Assembly: GCF_009177065.1 (NCBI RefSeq)
Contig: NZ_WEZF01000004.1
Coordinates: 248,001 to 312,000 of the forward strand
Source of the DNA: Tautonia marina
GTDB lineage: Bacteria > Planctomycetota > Planctomycetia > Isosphaerales > Isosphaeraceae
Direction: 5' to 3'
Length of the DNA stretch: 64,000 nucleotides
The notes under the pieces were generated by a model. It was not told the origin of the DNA, searched no databases, and was given only the letters and a program-made list of their open reading frames with translations. Position numbers and translations under genes: made by a program. Shown here one piece after another: positions 9,733-18,527 of this stretch. Positions within the stretch are counted from its first letter, which is position 1. Each line of letters starts with the position of its first letter.

Positions 9733-10271
9733 GGTCGCACCTCCGAGAGCGATTCGGGACTGAACCCCTCGAGGAACGACCGCGTCTCCTGCTCATGGAA
9801 CTGGTCGTCGTCCCACCGAATGAACAGGAAGAATCGATCGTGCGAGGCACGGACGAATTTTTCCACGCTGAAGACCGGGTGGTAAGGCATCGGAAGACCG
9901 TTCAGGAACAGCATGCCAAAAACTGCCGCGAAGGCAGCGGCCAGAATCGTGCATTCGAAGGTCACCGGGATGAACGCCGGCCAGCTATTGAGCGGTTTGC
10001 CCCCGATATTCAGGGGGTAATCGATTACAGAGGCGAAATACTGCATGGTAAATCCGCCGAGACCACCAAGCAGGCCTGCCGTGAAGACGATGGCAGGGAT
10101 TCGGTTTTTTCGGAATCCGATCGCCTCGGCAAGACCTTCGACCGGGAACGGCGAATGGGCCTCCATCCGCCGATACCCTGCTTCGCGCGCCTTGGTCGCA
10201 GCACTGACCAGTTCGGTCGGTGATTTGAACTCAGCGATGTACCCGTAGAGATCTGGGTGCGTCACGTCCAT
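9729..10271 (-). CDS. actD: Alternative Complex III subunit ActD (DUF3341)
   Basis: A 180-residue protein with a soluble N-terminal part (YGYIAEFKSPTEL near residue 9, then AREAGYRRMEAHSPFPVEG), two transmembrane helices (about residues 60-82 and 102-125) and a soluble C-terminus. This matches DUF3341/ActD, a structural subunit of ACIII without cofactors. It starts 19 bases after the actC stop and overlaps actE by four bases. Confidence 0.9.
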   Translation of the reverse strand: MDVTHPDLYGYIAEFKSPTELVSAATKAREAGYRRMEAHSPFPVEGLAEAIGFRKNRIPAIVFTAGLLGGLGGFTMQYFASVIDYPLNIGGKPLNSWPAFIPVTFECTILAAAFAAVFGMLFLNGLPMPYHPVFSVEKFVRASHDRFFLFIRWDDDQFHEQETRSFLEGFSPESLSEVRP

Positions 10272-10290
10272 CGTTCAGTTCCACTCCCGA

Positions 10291-11721
10291 TCAGGCGTGC
10301 GACGAGTCGCCCTTGCCGTGTCCGTCGTTGCCAAGACTCTTGCGATGATCCACCTCGTATGCCAGTTCCTGCATCTCGCTGATCGCAATCGCAGGCAGGA
10401 CCCGGATGAAGAGGAACAGGAGGCAGAAGAAAACGCCGATCGTTCCGAGGTAGAGCGACCAATCCCAGAACGTTGGGGTGTACTGCTGCCAGTTTGCGGG
10501 AACGAAATCCTGGCTCAGGCTCGTCACGACGATGATGAAACGCTCGAGCCACATGCCGACGTTCACGACAATCGAGATCAGCCAGAGTACGATCACGTTG
10601 CGTCGGGCGAAGCGAAACCAGAGCAGTTGCGGAATCACGATGTTGCAGGCGATCAGGCCCCAGTAAAACAGCCAGTAAGGCCCAAAGGGCCGACCTGGCC
10701 CGAGCATCATGAAGAACTCGTATTCGTTCTCGCCGTACCAGGCAATGAAGTCCTCCATCAAATAGCCGTAGGCAACGATCAAGCCTGTCGCCAACATGAC
10801 CTTGGCCATGTTCTCAAGGTGACGATCGGTGATGAAGTCCTTCAGGTCGTAAACGGCTCGAAGGGGAATCGCCAACGTCAGCACCATGGCGAAACCCGAA
10901 AAGATCGCACCCGCAACGAAATAAGGCGGGAAGACCGTTGTGTGCCAGCCAGGGACCACGCTCACGGCGAAGTCGTAGGACACGATCGTATGCACCGAGA
11001 CGACCAGGGGAGTGGCCAGACCTGCGAGGAGCAAATACGACGTTTGATACCGTGCCCAGTGGCGGGCAGAGCCTCGCCAGCCCATCGACATCGCCCCATA
11101 AATCACCTGGGCAAACTTGTTCTTCGCACGATCTCGAAGGTTCGCCAGGTCGGGAAGTAAGCCGACATACCAGAACAGCAGCGAAACCGTGGCGTAGGTC
11201 GACACCGCAAAGACGTCGAAGACCAGAGGACTTCGAAACTGCGGCCAAAGGGCCATGGTGTTCGGATAAGGCATCAGCCAGTAGAACACCCACGGCCGGC
11301 CAAGGTGGAGGATCGGGAACATGCCGGCGCAGGCCACCGCGAAAAGCGTCATGGCTTCCGCGAAGCGATTGATCGATGTTCTCCACTCTTGCCGCAGCAG
11401 AAGCAAGATCGCCGAGATCAATGTGCCGGCGTGACCGATACCGATCCACCAGACGAAGTTGACAATTGCGAAGCCCCACATCACCGGGACATTGAGGCCC
11501 CAGATGCCCGTGCCCTTCAAAAAGAGTACGGTTACGGACATCAAAAACAGCATCACGAACGCGAAGGAGATCGCAAGGCCGAGTACCCAGCTCTTGCGAA
11601 TCCGGTCGAGAAGGACAACTGCGGTGAGTTTGTCCGAGACCGTCGCGTACGTGTGCCCGGGGCCAATGATCGGCAGTTCTTCCACGCCGGACCGCCCCGT
11701 CAGATCGTTCTCACTTGCCAT
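10291..11721 (-). CDS. actC: Alternative Complex III NrfD-like quinol-binding subunit ActC
   Basis: A 476-residue polytopic protein of the NrfD/PsrC family. About ten membrane segments are visible, with family sequences GIGHAGTLISAILLLLRQEWRT, AGMFPILHLGRPW and MWLERFIIVV. ActC is where menaquinol is oxidised on the periplasmic side, feeding the iron-sulfur clusters of ActB. A GGAGTCG site precedes the ATG, ten bases after the actB stop. The His-rich C-terminal tail is short. Confidence 0.93.
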   Translation of the reverse strand: MASENDLTGRSGVEELPIIGPGHTYATVSDKLTAVVLLDRIRKSWVLGLAISFAFVMLFLMSVTVLFLKGTGIWGLNVPVMWGFAIVNFVWWIGIGHAGTLISAILLLLRQEWRTSINRFAEAMTLFAVACAGMFPILHLGRPWVFYWLMPYPNTMALWPQFRSPLVFDVFAVSTYATVSLLFWYVGLLPDLANLRDRAKNKFAQVIYGAMSMGWRGSARHWARYQTSYLLLAGLATPLVVSVHTIVSYDFAVSVVPGWHTTVFPPYFVAGAIFSGFAMVLTLAIPLRAVYDLKDFITDRHLENMAKVMLATGLIVAYGYLMEDFIAWYGENEYEFFMMLGPGRPFGPYWLFYWGLIACNIVIPQLLWFRFARRNVIVLWLISIVVNVGMWLERFIIVVTSLSQDFVPANWQQYTPTFWDWSLYLGTIGVFFCLLFLFIRVLPAIAISEMQELAYEVDHRKSLGNDGHGKGDSSHA

Positions 11722-11731
11722 CGACTCCGCC

Positions 11732-14700
11732 TCACGCCGTCGCGATCTCGGGATTCGGGTTGGTCACGCGAGCCAGGTACGTCGTGCGAGGCCGGGTATT
11801 GAGATCCTCGGCCAGCATTCCGTAGTTGCGCGGCGACTTCTTGAGCCGGGTCACCTGCGCTGATTCATCATTCAGGTCACCGAAGACCAGAGCCTGAGTC
11901 GGACAGGCAGCCTGACAGGCGGTGACAATCTCACCATCCCGCACGCGTCGCCCTTCGATTTCCGACTGTATCTTGCCTTCGTAGATCCGCTGGACACAGT
12001 AAGTGCACTTCTCCATGATGCCCCGAGAACGCACCGAGACGTCGGTGTTGTGCAGGAGGACCAGGGGAGAAAAGCCCGAGCCGAGTTCCGACTCCTTGAG
12101 TTGGATTTCGGGATAGTTCAAGAAGTTAAACTTTCGAACCTTGTACGGGCAGTTGTTACTGCAATACCGCGTGCCGACGCAGCGGTTGTAGACCATGTTG
12201 TTCAGACCTTCGTGGTCATGGACGGTTGCCCCCACAGGACAAACCGGCTCGCACGGGGCCTTTTCACAGTGCATGCAGAATCGTGGCTGGAACGCAATCT
12301 TCGGATTCTCGAGGGCTGGCTCCTGACCGGCGGGGGTTTCGACCGCGAAGTAGCGATCCACCTCCATCCAGTGCATGACCCGACCGCGAATCACCTCTCG
12401 CTTGCCCACAACGGGAATGTTGTTCTCTGACTGGCAGGCGACCACGCAGGCAGCACAGCCAACGCAACGGTTCAGGTCGACGGTCATTCCCCAGGCGTAC
12501 CCTGGATGACCATTCCAGCCCTCTCCCCGATCTGCAGAGTAATCGTACTCAGGATAAAGCGATTCCGTCGTCTCACCAAACCGAGCAGAGAAGTGCTGAT
12601 TTAGGTGAGCGAAATCGGGTTGAGACTGATACTGATCCAGAGTGGCTTCACGGTAGAGGTCTCGACCGTCAATTGAGCCTTGCAATTGAGTCGAGGCCAG
12701 TTCGTACGTCTGCTCCGACCGGTTGATCGAAACCCCAGGGATGATCCAGGACGATGCAGTGGAACGGATTGCGTAAGCGTTGAACCCGGTCCCGTTGCCG
12801 ACCCGACCGGCACGCGTTCGTCCGTATCCGAGGTGCAGGGTCACCGCCCCTTCGGCATGGCCAGGCATCACAAAGATCGGTACGTCGAGCGTCAATGTTC
12901 CGACGGTCAGGCCAACCACATCCCCCGACTGCAACCCCGCAAGCGGACTCGTTGACGCCTCATCCACCATCGACGCTGGAACCATCAAGGCGTTGTCCCA
13001 GGTCAACTTGGTGATGGGTTTGGGACATTCTTGAAGCCAGGCGTTGTTGGCGTATCGTCCGTCAAAGATCGTCGGATCGGGCGCCAGGACCAGTTCGAGC
13101 GAACCTTCCGTCGGTTCGAAGTCCTCGACGGTGGCCAGTGAAGCACCCTCCGCGATTGACACCTCGACGGGCTTGAAGTCCGTGCCTGCGATGAAGCCGT
13201 CGTGAAGGCATTGCCTCCAGCGTTGGGAGAAACCGTTCGACTCGGAACCCTCGGTCTCCGAGTCTCCCGCAAGCTCGTTCCGCCAGTACGCTTCGAGCAA
13301 GGCACGCCCATCGGGATTCCGATCCCCTCGGAGTGCCGCGACGACCTCCAGACTCGATCGTCCTCCGAAAAGTGGGGCGATCAACGGTTGAACCAGGGTC
13401 GCCGTTCCATCGAAGGCACGCCCGTCTCCCCAGGCTTCCAGGAAATGGGCCTGCGGCACATGCCACTGACACAACTCGCCGGTCTCATCAAGCGCGAGCC
13501 CGAGATGCACTCGAAGCGTGTTTTCTGCGTCAATCAGGGCATCTCGGAAATTCAGATCCGAGGGAGCATCATATACCGGGTTGACCTCGAGCATGACCAG
13601 CAGATCAACCTTGCCGGCATTGAGGTCGTCCACCAGTTCCCGGAGGGCTTCCCCCTGATTGATCGATTCACTGACGGGTTCGATCCACTCGATCGTCTTG
13701 CCGAAGTTCCCGAGCGTTTCGTTGATGGCGTGCGCCAAGGCATGAACGACGGGCGGTTGAGCGTCTCCCACCAGCACCAACGATGCCCCAGGATGCTCAC
13801 CAAGATCGCGAGCCAGCGGGCCAATCCATCGAGTGGCTTCTTCCGGAAGCGACCCCGAAGGCTCAGGAAGTCCTGGAATCCCCAGTTCCCTGGCCAGCAT
13901 CAAGGCAAAGTCCTTGATCCGACTCGCGGCCAGCGGCAGGCGATGATCGGCATTCGACCCCGTCAGAGTCAGGTTGCATTCAACGGCATAATGACGGCTC
14001 ATCCCATCGGGATGATCCGGATTCCGACGATCGGCGTAACCGCGAGCATTCACGAGGTGCCCGGGACCATACGCCAGGAAATCCGCGTCGAGGGTCACGA
14101 GTCGGTCGGCACGATCGACATGAAAAATCGCATGTCGGTCTGCCCCGAACGCCCGAATCGCCCCGTCTCGAGCGTGATCGCGATTCACCGGCTCGTACTG
14201 AATCCACTGAGCGTTCGGGAACTCTTCGAGCAGTCCTTGAATCTGGGCTCGAAGGGTGGGAGAGGTCACCGTTCGGGTCAGAATCCTCAGCCCTTCTCCT
14301 GCCCCCTTTACCTTGAGTTGCTCGTACTGCTCCAACATCCCAACCTGGAAGTCTTCCCAGGTTTTCGGTCTGCCATTGCGAAGCACTTCCTGAGAGCGAT
14401 CCGGATCGTAGAGCGACAGCAATTCCGCCTGACAGAAGAGGTCCGTCGATCCCACCGTAGCATTGATCGGCTGGGCGTCGGGATCGGCCGTCTTAAGAAC
14501 CTGATCCACAACCTCTTTCGTGAGGGACGAAGGCGACGCCGGGTGAAGCCCGTTGCCCTCGATCTTGATCGGGCGACCTTCCTGGCTCTCAACCAGCAAG
14601 CCGATGCAATCTCCGGCAAGGCTCATCGAGGTGGCGAAGTAGAGCGGCTTGCCCGGAACCAACTCCTCGGGAGCCTTCACGTAAGGGACAATCTTTTCCT

Positions 14701-14962
14701 GCGGCTGAAACGCGCACCCGCTCACCCCCGCAAGGGCAAGCGAGGCAGCCATCAGCTTGAGAAATTGACGACGGCTCTCGGGATCATCCCAGGAATCAGC
14801 CTGCTCGGGAAACTCCCGCTGCATGTAGCTGAGGAACTCATCCGTCTCGGTCAGCTCCTCCAGGCCACGCCAGTACCGCGGCCCGGTCGCGCCATCGAGC
14901 CGGGAGCGAAGACGAGCCAGATTCAAGGGCGTCCGCTTCGGAGCGTGATGGGACTCTCTCAT
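11732..14962 (-). CDS. actB: Alternative Complex III molybdopterin-like/iron-sulfur subunit ActB
   Basis: A 1076-residue fusion. A twin-arginine-like motif, SRRQFLKL, lies about 64 residues into the protein and is followed by a hydrophobic stretch ending GVSGC (Cys83), consistent with export and possible lipidation. Residues about 90-780 resemble a molybdopterin oxidoreductase scaffold, which in ACIII carries no molybdenum. The C-terminal ferredoxin-like part has clustered cysteines: 833-843 (CVGCAACVVAC), 896-908 (CMHCEKAPCEPVC), 928-938 and 986-989, as expected for three 4Fe-4S and one 3Fe-4S centre. I chose ATG 14962 because it gives the four-base ATGA overlap with actA; a start at 14980 adds six residues. 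Confidence 0.92.
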   Translation of the reverse strand: MRESHHAPKRTPLNLARLRSRLDGATGPRYWRGLEELTETDEFLSYMQREFPEQADSWDDPESRRQFLKLMAASLALAGVSGCAFQPQEKIVPYVKAPEELVPGKPLYFATSMSLAGDCIGLLVESQEGRPIKIEGNGLHPASPSSLTKEVVDQVLKTADPDAQPINATVGSTDLFCQAELLSLYDPDRSQEVLRNGRPKTWEDFQVGMLEQYEQLKVKGAGEGLRILTRTVTSPTLRAQIQGLLEEFPNAQWIQYEPVNRDHARDGAIRAFGADRHAIFHVDRADRLVTLDADFLAYGPGHLVNARGYADRRNPDHPDGMSRHYAVECNLTLTGSNADHRLPLAASRIKDFALMLARELGIPGLPEPSGSLPEEATRWIGPLARDLGEHPGASLVLVGDAQPPVVHALAHAINETLGNFGKTIEWIEPVSESINQGEALRELVDDLNAGKVDLLVMLEVNPVYDAPSDLNFRDALIDAENTLRVHLGLALDETGELCQWHVPQAHFLEAWGDGRAFDGTATLVQPLIAPLFGGRSSLEVVAALRGDRNPDGRALLEAYWRNELAGDSETEGSESNGFSQRWRQCLHDGFIAGTDFKPVEVSIAEGASLATVEDFEPTEGSLELVLAPDPTIFDGRYANNAWLQECPKPITKLTWDNALMVPASMVDEASTSPLAGLQSGDVVGLTVGTLTLDVPIFVMPGHAEGAVTLHLGYGRTRAGRVGNGTGFNAYAIRSTASSWIIPGVSINRSEQTYELASTQLQGSIDGRDLYREATLDQYQSQPDFAHLNQHFSARFGETTESLYPEYDYSADRGEGWNGHPGYAWGMTVDLNRCVGCAACVVACQSENNIPVVGKREVIRGRVMHWMEVDRYFAVETPAGQEPALENPKIAFQPRFCMHCEKAPCEPVCPVGATVHDHEGLNNMVYNRCVGTRYCSNNCPYKVRKFNFLNYPEIQLKESELGSGFSPLVLLHNTDVSVRSRGIMEKCTYCVQRIYEGKIQSEIEGRRVRDGEIVTACQAACPTQALVFGDLNDESAQVTRLKKSPRNYGMLAEDLNTRPRTTYLARVTNPNPEIATA

Positions 14963-15708
14963 CGGTGGCAAACCGCGCAATTGGTCAAGGGAGTGTTATG
15001 GCCGAGAGTGGGAACCTCGTACATCGCAGCGAGAAGCTGCCCGAGTTCCTCCTGAGAGACGTAGTCGTCTGACGCCAGAAGCTCGAAGGTTTCCGAATCG
15101 GCCTCACGCTGAACGAACGCCTTGACAGCCTCTTGGTCTTGATCGACCGACCATTCAAGGTTATAGATTTCTTCTCGCGGACGCAGGTGCTTCTCAGGGT
15201 TTCGGTGGCACTCAAGGCACCAACCCATGCTCATTGACTCTTCCTTCCAGGCCAGTGGCATTTGGTCGACACGGCCGTGGCAAGAATAGCAACCGACTCC
15301 CTTGTTCACGTGAATCGCGTGATTGAAGTAGGTGTAGTCGGGAACATCGTGGATTCGGTTCCACTCCAGAGGTCGATCCAACGCCAGGCTTTCCCGAACC
15401 GGGGCCAGCATCGGACTGTCAGTCCAGATCTGGGAATGGCAACTCATGCACGTGTACGTCGGGGGCAACCCGGCGAATGAGGATTCTTCCACCGAAGTAT
15501 GGCAGTAACGGCAATCAATCCCCAAACCTCGCACGTGATGTTCGTGAGAGAAGGGAACCGGCTGCGATTTGACCACGTGGACATCGGTCTGATACGGCGA
15601 CCGGATCACCATGTGGGTAACAAGAAGCACCCCCAAGGCAACAAACGCCCCGCCGAAGATGCTCGCTCGGGCGAGCGTATTGGCGCTCGGGTGAAAAATC
15701 TGAGGCAT
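14959..15708 (-). CDS. actA: Alternative Complex III pentaheme cytochrome c subunit ActA
   Basis: A 249-residue protein with an N-terminal membrane anchor (about residues 15-33) and five CXXCH heme sites at residues 66-70, 87-91, 140-144, 164-168 and 244-248. Extra histidines such as SHEHH near 55 and FNHAIH near 129 are likely axial ligands. It receives electrons from ActB and passes them to ActE or the oxidase. The ATG at 15708 is fixed by GAGGAG two bases upstream of GC-ATG and by the anchor beginning right after it; the longer in-frame extension to 15831 is arginine-rich and unlike the family. It is the first gene of the operon. Confidence 0.93.
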   Translation of the reverse strand: MPQIFHPSANTLARASIFGGAFVALGVLLVTHMVIRSPYQTDVHVVKSQPVPFSHEHHVRGLGIDCRYCHTSVEESSFAGLPPTYTCMSCHSQIWTDSPMLAPVRESLALDRPLEWNRIHDVPDYTYFNHAIHVNKGVGCYSCHGRVDQMPLAWKEESMSMGWCLECHRNPEKHLRPREEIYNLEWSVDQDQEAVKAFVQREADSETFELLASDDYVSQEELGQLLAAMYEVPTLGHNTPLTNCAVCHR

Positions 15709-15712
15709 TGCT

Positions 15713-15718
15713 CTCCTC
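15713..15718 (-). promoter_or_regulatory. Ribosome binding site of actA
   Basis: GAGGAG on the minus strand, just upstream of the ATG at 15708. It decides between this start and a longer in-frame ORF. Confidence 0.7.
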
Positions 15719-15840
15719 GACTCGCCGACCAGGGCAAGACCACTCGGGCGACCGTCCGCCGGAGTCCCGCCAGCCAGGACGTCCGTCAATCGTGACCTCA
15801 AGGTGTCCGGGGGGGCACACCTGAAAGTCAAACCACCGCT

Positions 15841-15856
15841 CGTGATTTATTTCACG
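15841..15856 (-). promoter_or_regulatory. CRP/FNR-like palindrome upstream of actA
   Basis: CGTGATTTATTTCACG is a dyad containing GTGA-N6-TCAC, the half-site geometry recognised by CRP/FNR-family regulators. It lies 133 bases before the actA start. Binding and the identity of a regulator are inferred. Confidence 0.45.
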
Positions 15857-16106
15857 AAGTTTCCGAAAAAACAAGGATTGCGTCCGAACCAACCGTCATG
15901 TGGCTCGCCGACACAAGGGCACCCAACACGACGAACCGGGTTCGAAAACAACCCGCGAGAAACCTGAAGGCGGGCGGCTGAAATCTCGGCATCAGTTCAA
16001 GGATGACCGTTGTGTTGAACCAACACCGTTTCCAATAGACTAACCAAGGAGAAGTTCCAGGACAAGACACCGGTCCTCCATTCGAAACGAGAATTGGGGC
16101 CGATTG

Positions 16107-16122
16107 CCACAACTTATTGTGG
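16107..16122. repeat. Short palindrome in the actA upstream region
   Basis: CCACAACTTATTGTGG has perfect 6-base arms around four bases. It may be an operator or chance; there is no T-tract to make it a terminator. Confidence 0.25.
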
Positions 16123-16251
16123 GAATAGGTTTTAGAAATTTCTCGCTCATCGTTTGACTCTCCATGACGGCGGAGCAATCAAAGAGAAACACAAGAATTC
16201 TGAGGCCAAAACTCCTCAAATCGAGGAGGGCCATAAATGCATTTGGGCTTC

Positions 16252-16830
16252 CTATTCAGGAGACAGTGCGAGTAGCCAGGGAGATGGCTGGTGAGTCCAA
16301 GGCAGATCACAGCGCAGCAGTTTCATGGGGGGGGTTCTGGAACTGCTGGCCCAGTCAAGAATCTGTCTCGATTCTTCTCGCCCGAGGGGATGGCCGGGGT
16401 ACACGACCACGCTCACAAGGCCACCGGGTATCACCTGGGTTACGGCTGCCTCAAGTGCGCAAAGGGTTGATTCTGGTCGCGTTGCGATGGAATGATCGCC
16501 TCCGGGGAGATAACCGAGGTTGAACATCATTACCTTCGGTCGAGCCAGGGGATCTCTTGCGGAAAGGAGCGTCTTGAGGTCTTCGTGCCTGGCTTGCGCA
16601 AGGATGACCCGATTCGACAAATTCGCCTCGATCAGCCGACGCCTCGTTGTGGTCAGAGCAACCATCTGGAGATCGAGCCCAAGAACTCGTCCTGTCGAGC
16701 CGACCTGCTGCGCGAGCCAGAGGGTGTCGTGCCCCTTCCCGACCGTTGCATCGATGGCGAAGTCCCCTTCCGAGAGCGTCCGAGCGACCAGAAGTTGGGC
16801 CAGTTCCACAATGCGGGGCAGACCAATCAC
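16252..16830 (-). CDS. YtqB/TrmR-like SAM-dependent RNA methyltransferase (putative rRNA_methylase family)
   Basis: A class I methyltransferase of about 192 residues. The SAM-binding motif I reads DATVGKGHDTLWLA, and FNLGYLPGGDH is the signature of the YtqB/TrmR group (PF06962), where a Bacillus member methylates tRNA. The frame is open up to 16938, but the GTG there has its GGA directly adjacent. The GTG at 16830 has GGAG upstream and places the start about 22 residues before the GD preceding motif I, as in YtqB. It lies downstream of tctA on the same strand, with no obvious functional link. Confidence 0.8.
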   Translation of the reverse strand: MIGLPRIVELAQLLVARTLSEGDFAIDATVGKGHDTLWLAQQVGSTGRVLGLDLQMVALTTTRRRLIEANLSNRVILAQARHEDLKTLLSARDPLARPKVMMFNLGYLPGGDHSIATRPESTLCALEAAVTQVIPGGLVSVVVYPGHPLGREESRQILDWASSSRTPPMKLLRCDLPWTHQPSPWLLALSPE

Positions 16831-16942
16831 TCGGACAACTCCACAGCGAATCACTGACCTGAAATCGGCAAAATGACCTGCGGAGTTCACGAGTTGCCGG
16901 CTCGCGCCTCGAAAATCATGCGACCAGCGTGGGGTCACTCCT

Positions 16943-18490
16943 TCATCTGAGGCGGTTCTGCCTGGAATCCCCTGCGAGCCAACGACCGGGACGGATCAAT
17001 GCCACGATCAGAAGGAGGATCCAAAGTCCGACGAGAACTCTTGCCGGCCAGCGATCGACGAAGGCGATCGCCGACCCATCGGCAGCCGTCAACACCTGGA
17101 TGAGCCGCTCCTCCAGTGGACCTCCGAGAATGATGCCGAGGACCACCGGACCGAGTGGGATGGCTCTCCGTTCCAGAACGAATCCGAACAGCCCAAAGAC
17201 AAGCATGACCCCGATGTCGAAGGTGCTCCCGTTGATCGCAAACGATCCGAGCACACAAAACAAGAGGATAACTGGCATCAAAATCCGTTTCGGCACCCGA
17301 AGCACCAATCCCCCCGCCTTGATCGCTGCAAGTCCCACCGGCAACAGAATCAGGTTGGCGAGGATGAAGATCAGGTACAGTCCATACACCAGGGTCGCCT
17401 GTTTCTCGAAGATCTCCGGACCAGGCGTGAGATCCTTCATCATCAGCACGCCAATGACAATCGCCGTGACCGAGTCTCCGGGAATCCCCAGCACCAGGGC
17501 TGGAATCCAGGCTCCTGCCAGGGCTGAGGAGTTGGCCGTCGTCGCGGTTCCGAGCCGATCGAGTGCGCCTTCATCATCGGATTCAGCATGCGGAAGATCC
17601 GACTGGCGACCAATCCCGAGAGAAACCCAGCTTGCAATGTCAGCCCCGGCTCCGGGCAACATTCCGATCAGCGCGCCAATCGACCCGGACCGGAGACTCG
17701 AAAAGGGCCGCCGGACCAACCGTCGAATCGCTCCCGGCACTTCCTTCAACGGGTGTCCCGGTGAAGGTGTTGCTCCCCCCGGGATCTGATTCGACGCTCG
17801 ATCGGATTCCGGGATCATCGTCAGCAGATTCTTGAATACCTCCGACACGCCGAACAGGCCGATCATCGCCGGAATAAAGCCGATCCCTTGATAAAGTTCC
17901 GGATTCCCGAACGTAAACCGCGACTGGGCATGCACGGCGCTCAGTCCCACGGTTGAGACGAGCAACCCGAGCAGGACCGCGGACGCTCCCTTGATCGGTG
18001 CACCTTGGGACACCACCACGGCACAGGTGAGCCCGAGGACATAAAGCCAGAAGTGCTCGGCCGGGCTGAACAAGGTTCCTACCTGGGCCAGTTGGCTTCC
18101 CAGCAAAATCAGCACGACCGCACCGAAGAGACCTCCCGCCACACTGAAGATCAGCGCTGTGACCAATGCCGCATCGGCCCGGCCCCGGGAGGCGAGGCCG
18201 CTCCCGAGGTCCGCGTATGCCGCCGATGCCGGCGTCCCCGGAATCCGAAGCAAGATCGTCGGAATATCTCCGGCAAAGATCGCACAGGCGACCATGGTGA
18301 CGATCGCCGCCAGCGCAGGAAGCGGAGGCAACCAGTACGTCAAGGGAACCAGCAAGGCCATGGCCATCGTAGCGGTCAACCCCGGCACCGCTCCGACGAA
18401 CACGCCGTAAAGAGCCGAGGCAAGAATTGCCGTCCAGACCACGGGGTCGAGCAGGACCTGAGAGGCAGCGTCCACGATCGCGGGATCCAT
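16943..18490 (-). CDS. tctA: Tripartite tricarboxylate transporter, large permease subunit TctA
   Basis: A 515-residue protein with about ten to twelve membrane segments. The TctA hallmark motifs are present: GAVPGLTATMAMALLVPLT near residue 28, IPTILLRIPGTPASAA near 70, GMLPGAGADIASW in the middle and LGIPGDSVTAIVIG later. It is the main translocation subunit for a carboxylate, driven by an ion gradient. The ATG at 18490 is preceded by AGAGGGG and lies 37 bases after the upstream fusion gene; a longer frame to 18571 overlaps that gene and looks non-coding. The substrate cannot be told from sequence. Confidence 0.92.
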   Translation of the reverse strand: MDPAIVDAASQVLLDPVVWTAILASALYGVFVGAVPGLTATMAMALLVPLTYWLPPLPALAAIVTMVACAIFAGDIPTILLRIPGTPASAAYADLGSGLASRGRADAALVTALIFSVAGGLFGAVVLILLGSQLAQVGTLFSPAEHFWLYVLGLTCAVVVSQGAPIKGASAVLLGLLVSTVGLSAVHAQSRFTFGNPELYQGIGFIPAMIGLFGVSEVFKNLLTMIPESDRASNQIPGGATPSPGHPLKEVPGAIRRLVRRPFSSLRSGSIGALIGMLPGAGADIASWVSLGIGRQSDLPHAESDDEGALDRLGTATTANSSALAGAWIPALVLGIPGDSVTAIVIGVLMMKDLTPGPEIFEKQATLVYGLYLIFILANLILLPVGLAAIKAGGLVLRVPKRILMPVILLFCVLGSFAINGSTFDIGVMLVFGLFGFVLERRAIPLGPVVLGIILGGPLEERLIQVLTAADGSAIAFVDRWPARVLVGLWILLLIVALIRPGRWLAGDSRQNRLR

Positions 18491-18527
18491 CAATCCGAAG
18501 TCCCCTCTCCGGCAACGGTCGCCGGCT

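Larger units (their letters stand above)
15709..16251. other. Upstream region of the respiratory operon
   Basis: About 540 bases without a supported gene. It holds the actA ribosome site, a GTGA-N6-TCAC palindrome at 15841-15856 and a second short palindrome at 16107-16122. No convincing -35/-10 pair was found for actA. The left flank of the methyltransferase gene ends here without a visible T-rich terminator. Confidence 0.6.

Noticed and set aside
13202-15055. 617-codon open frame on the plus strand
   Set aside because: Antisense to actB, whose family match and iron-sulfur motifs are clear; no start signal or domain in the plus frame.
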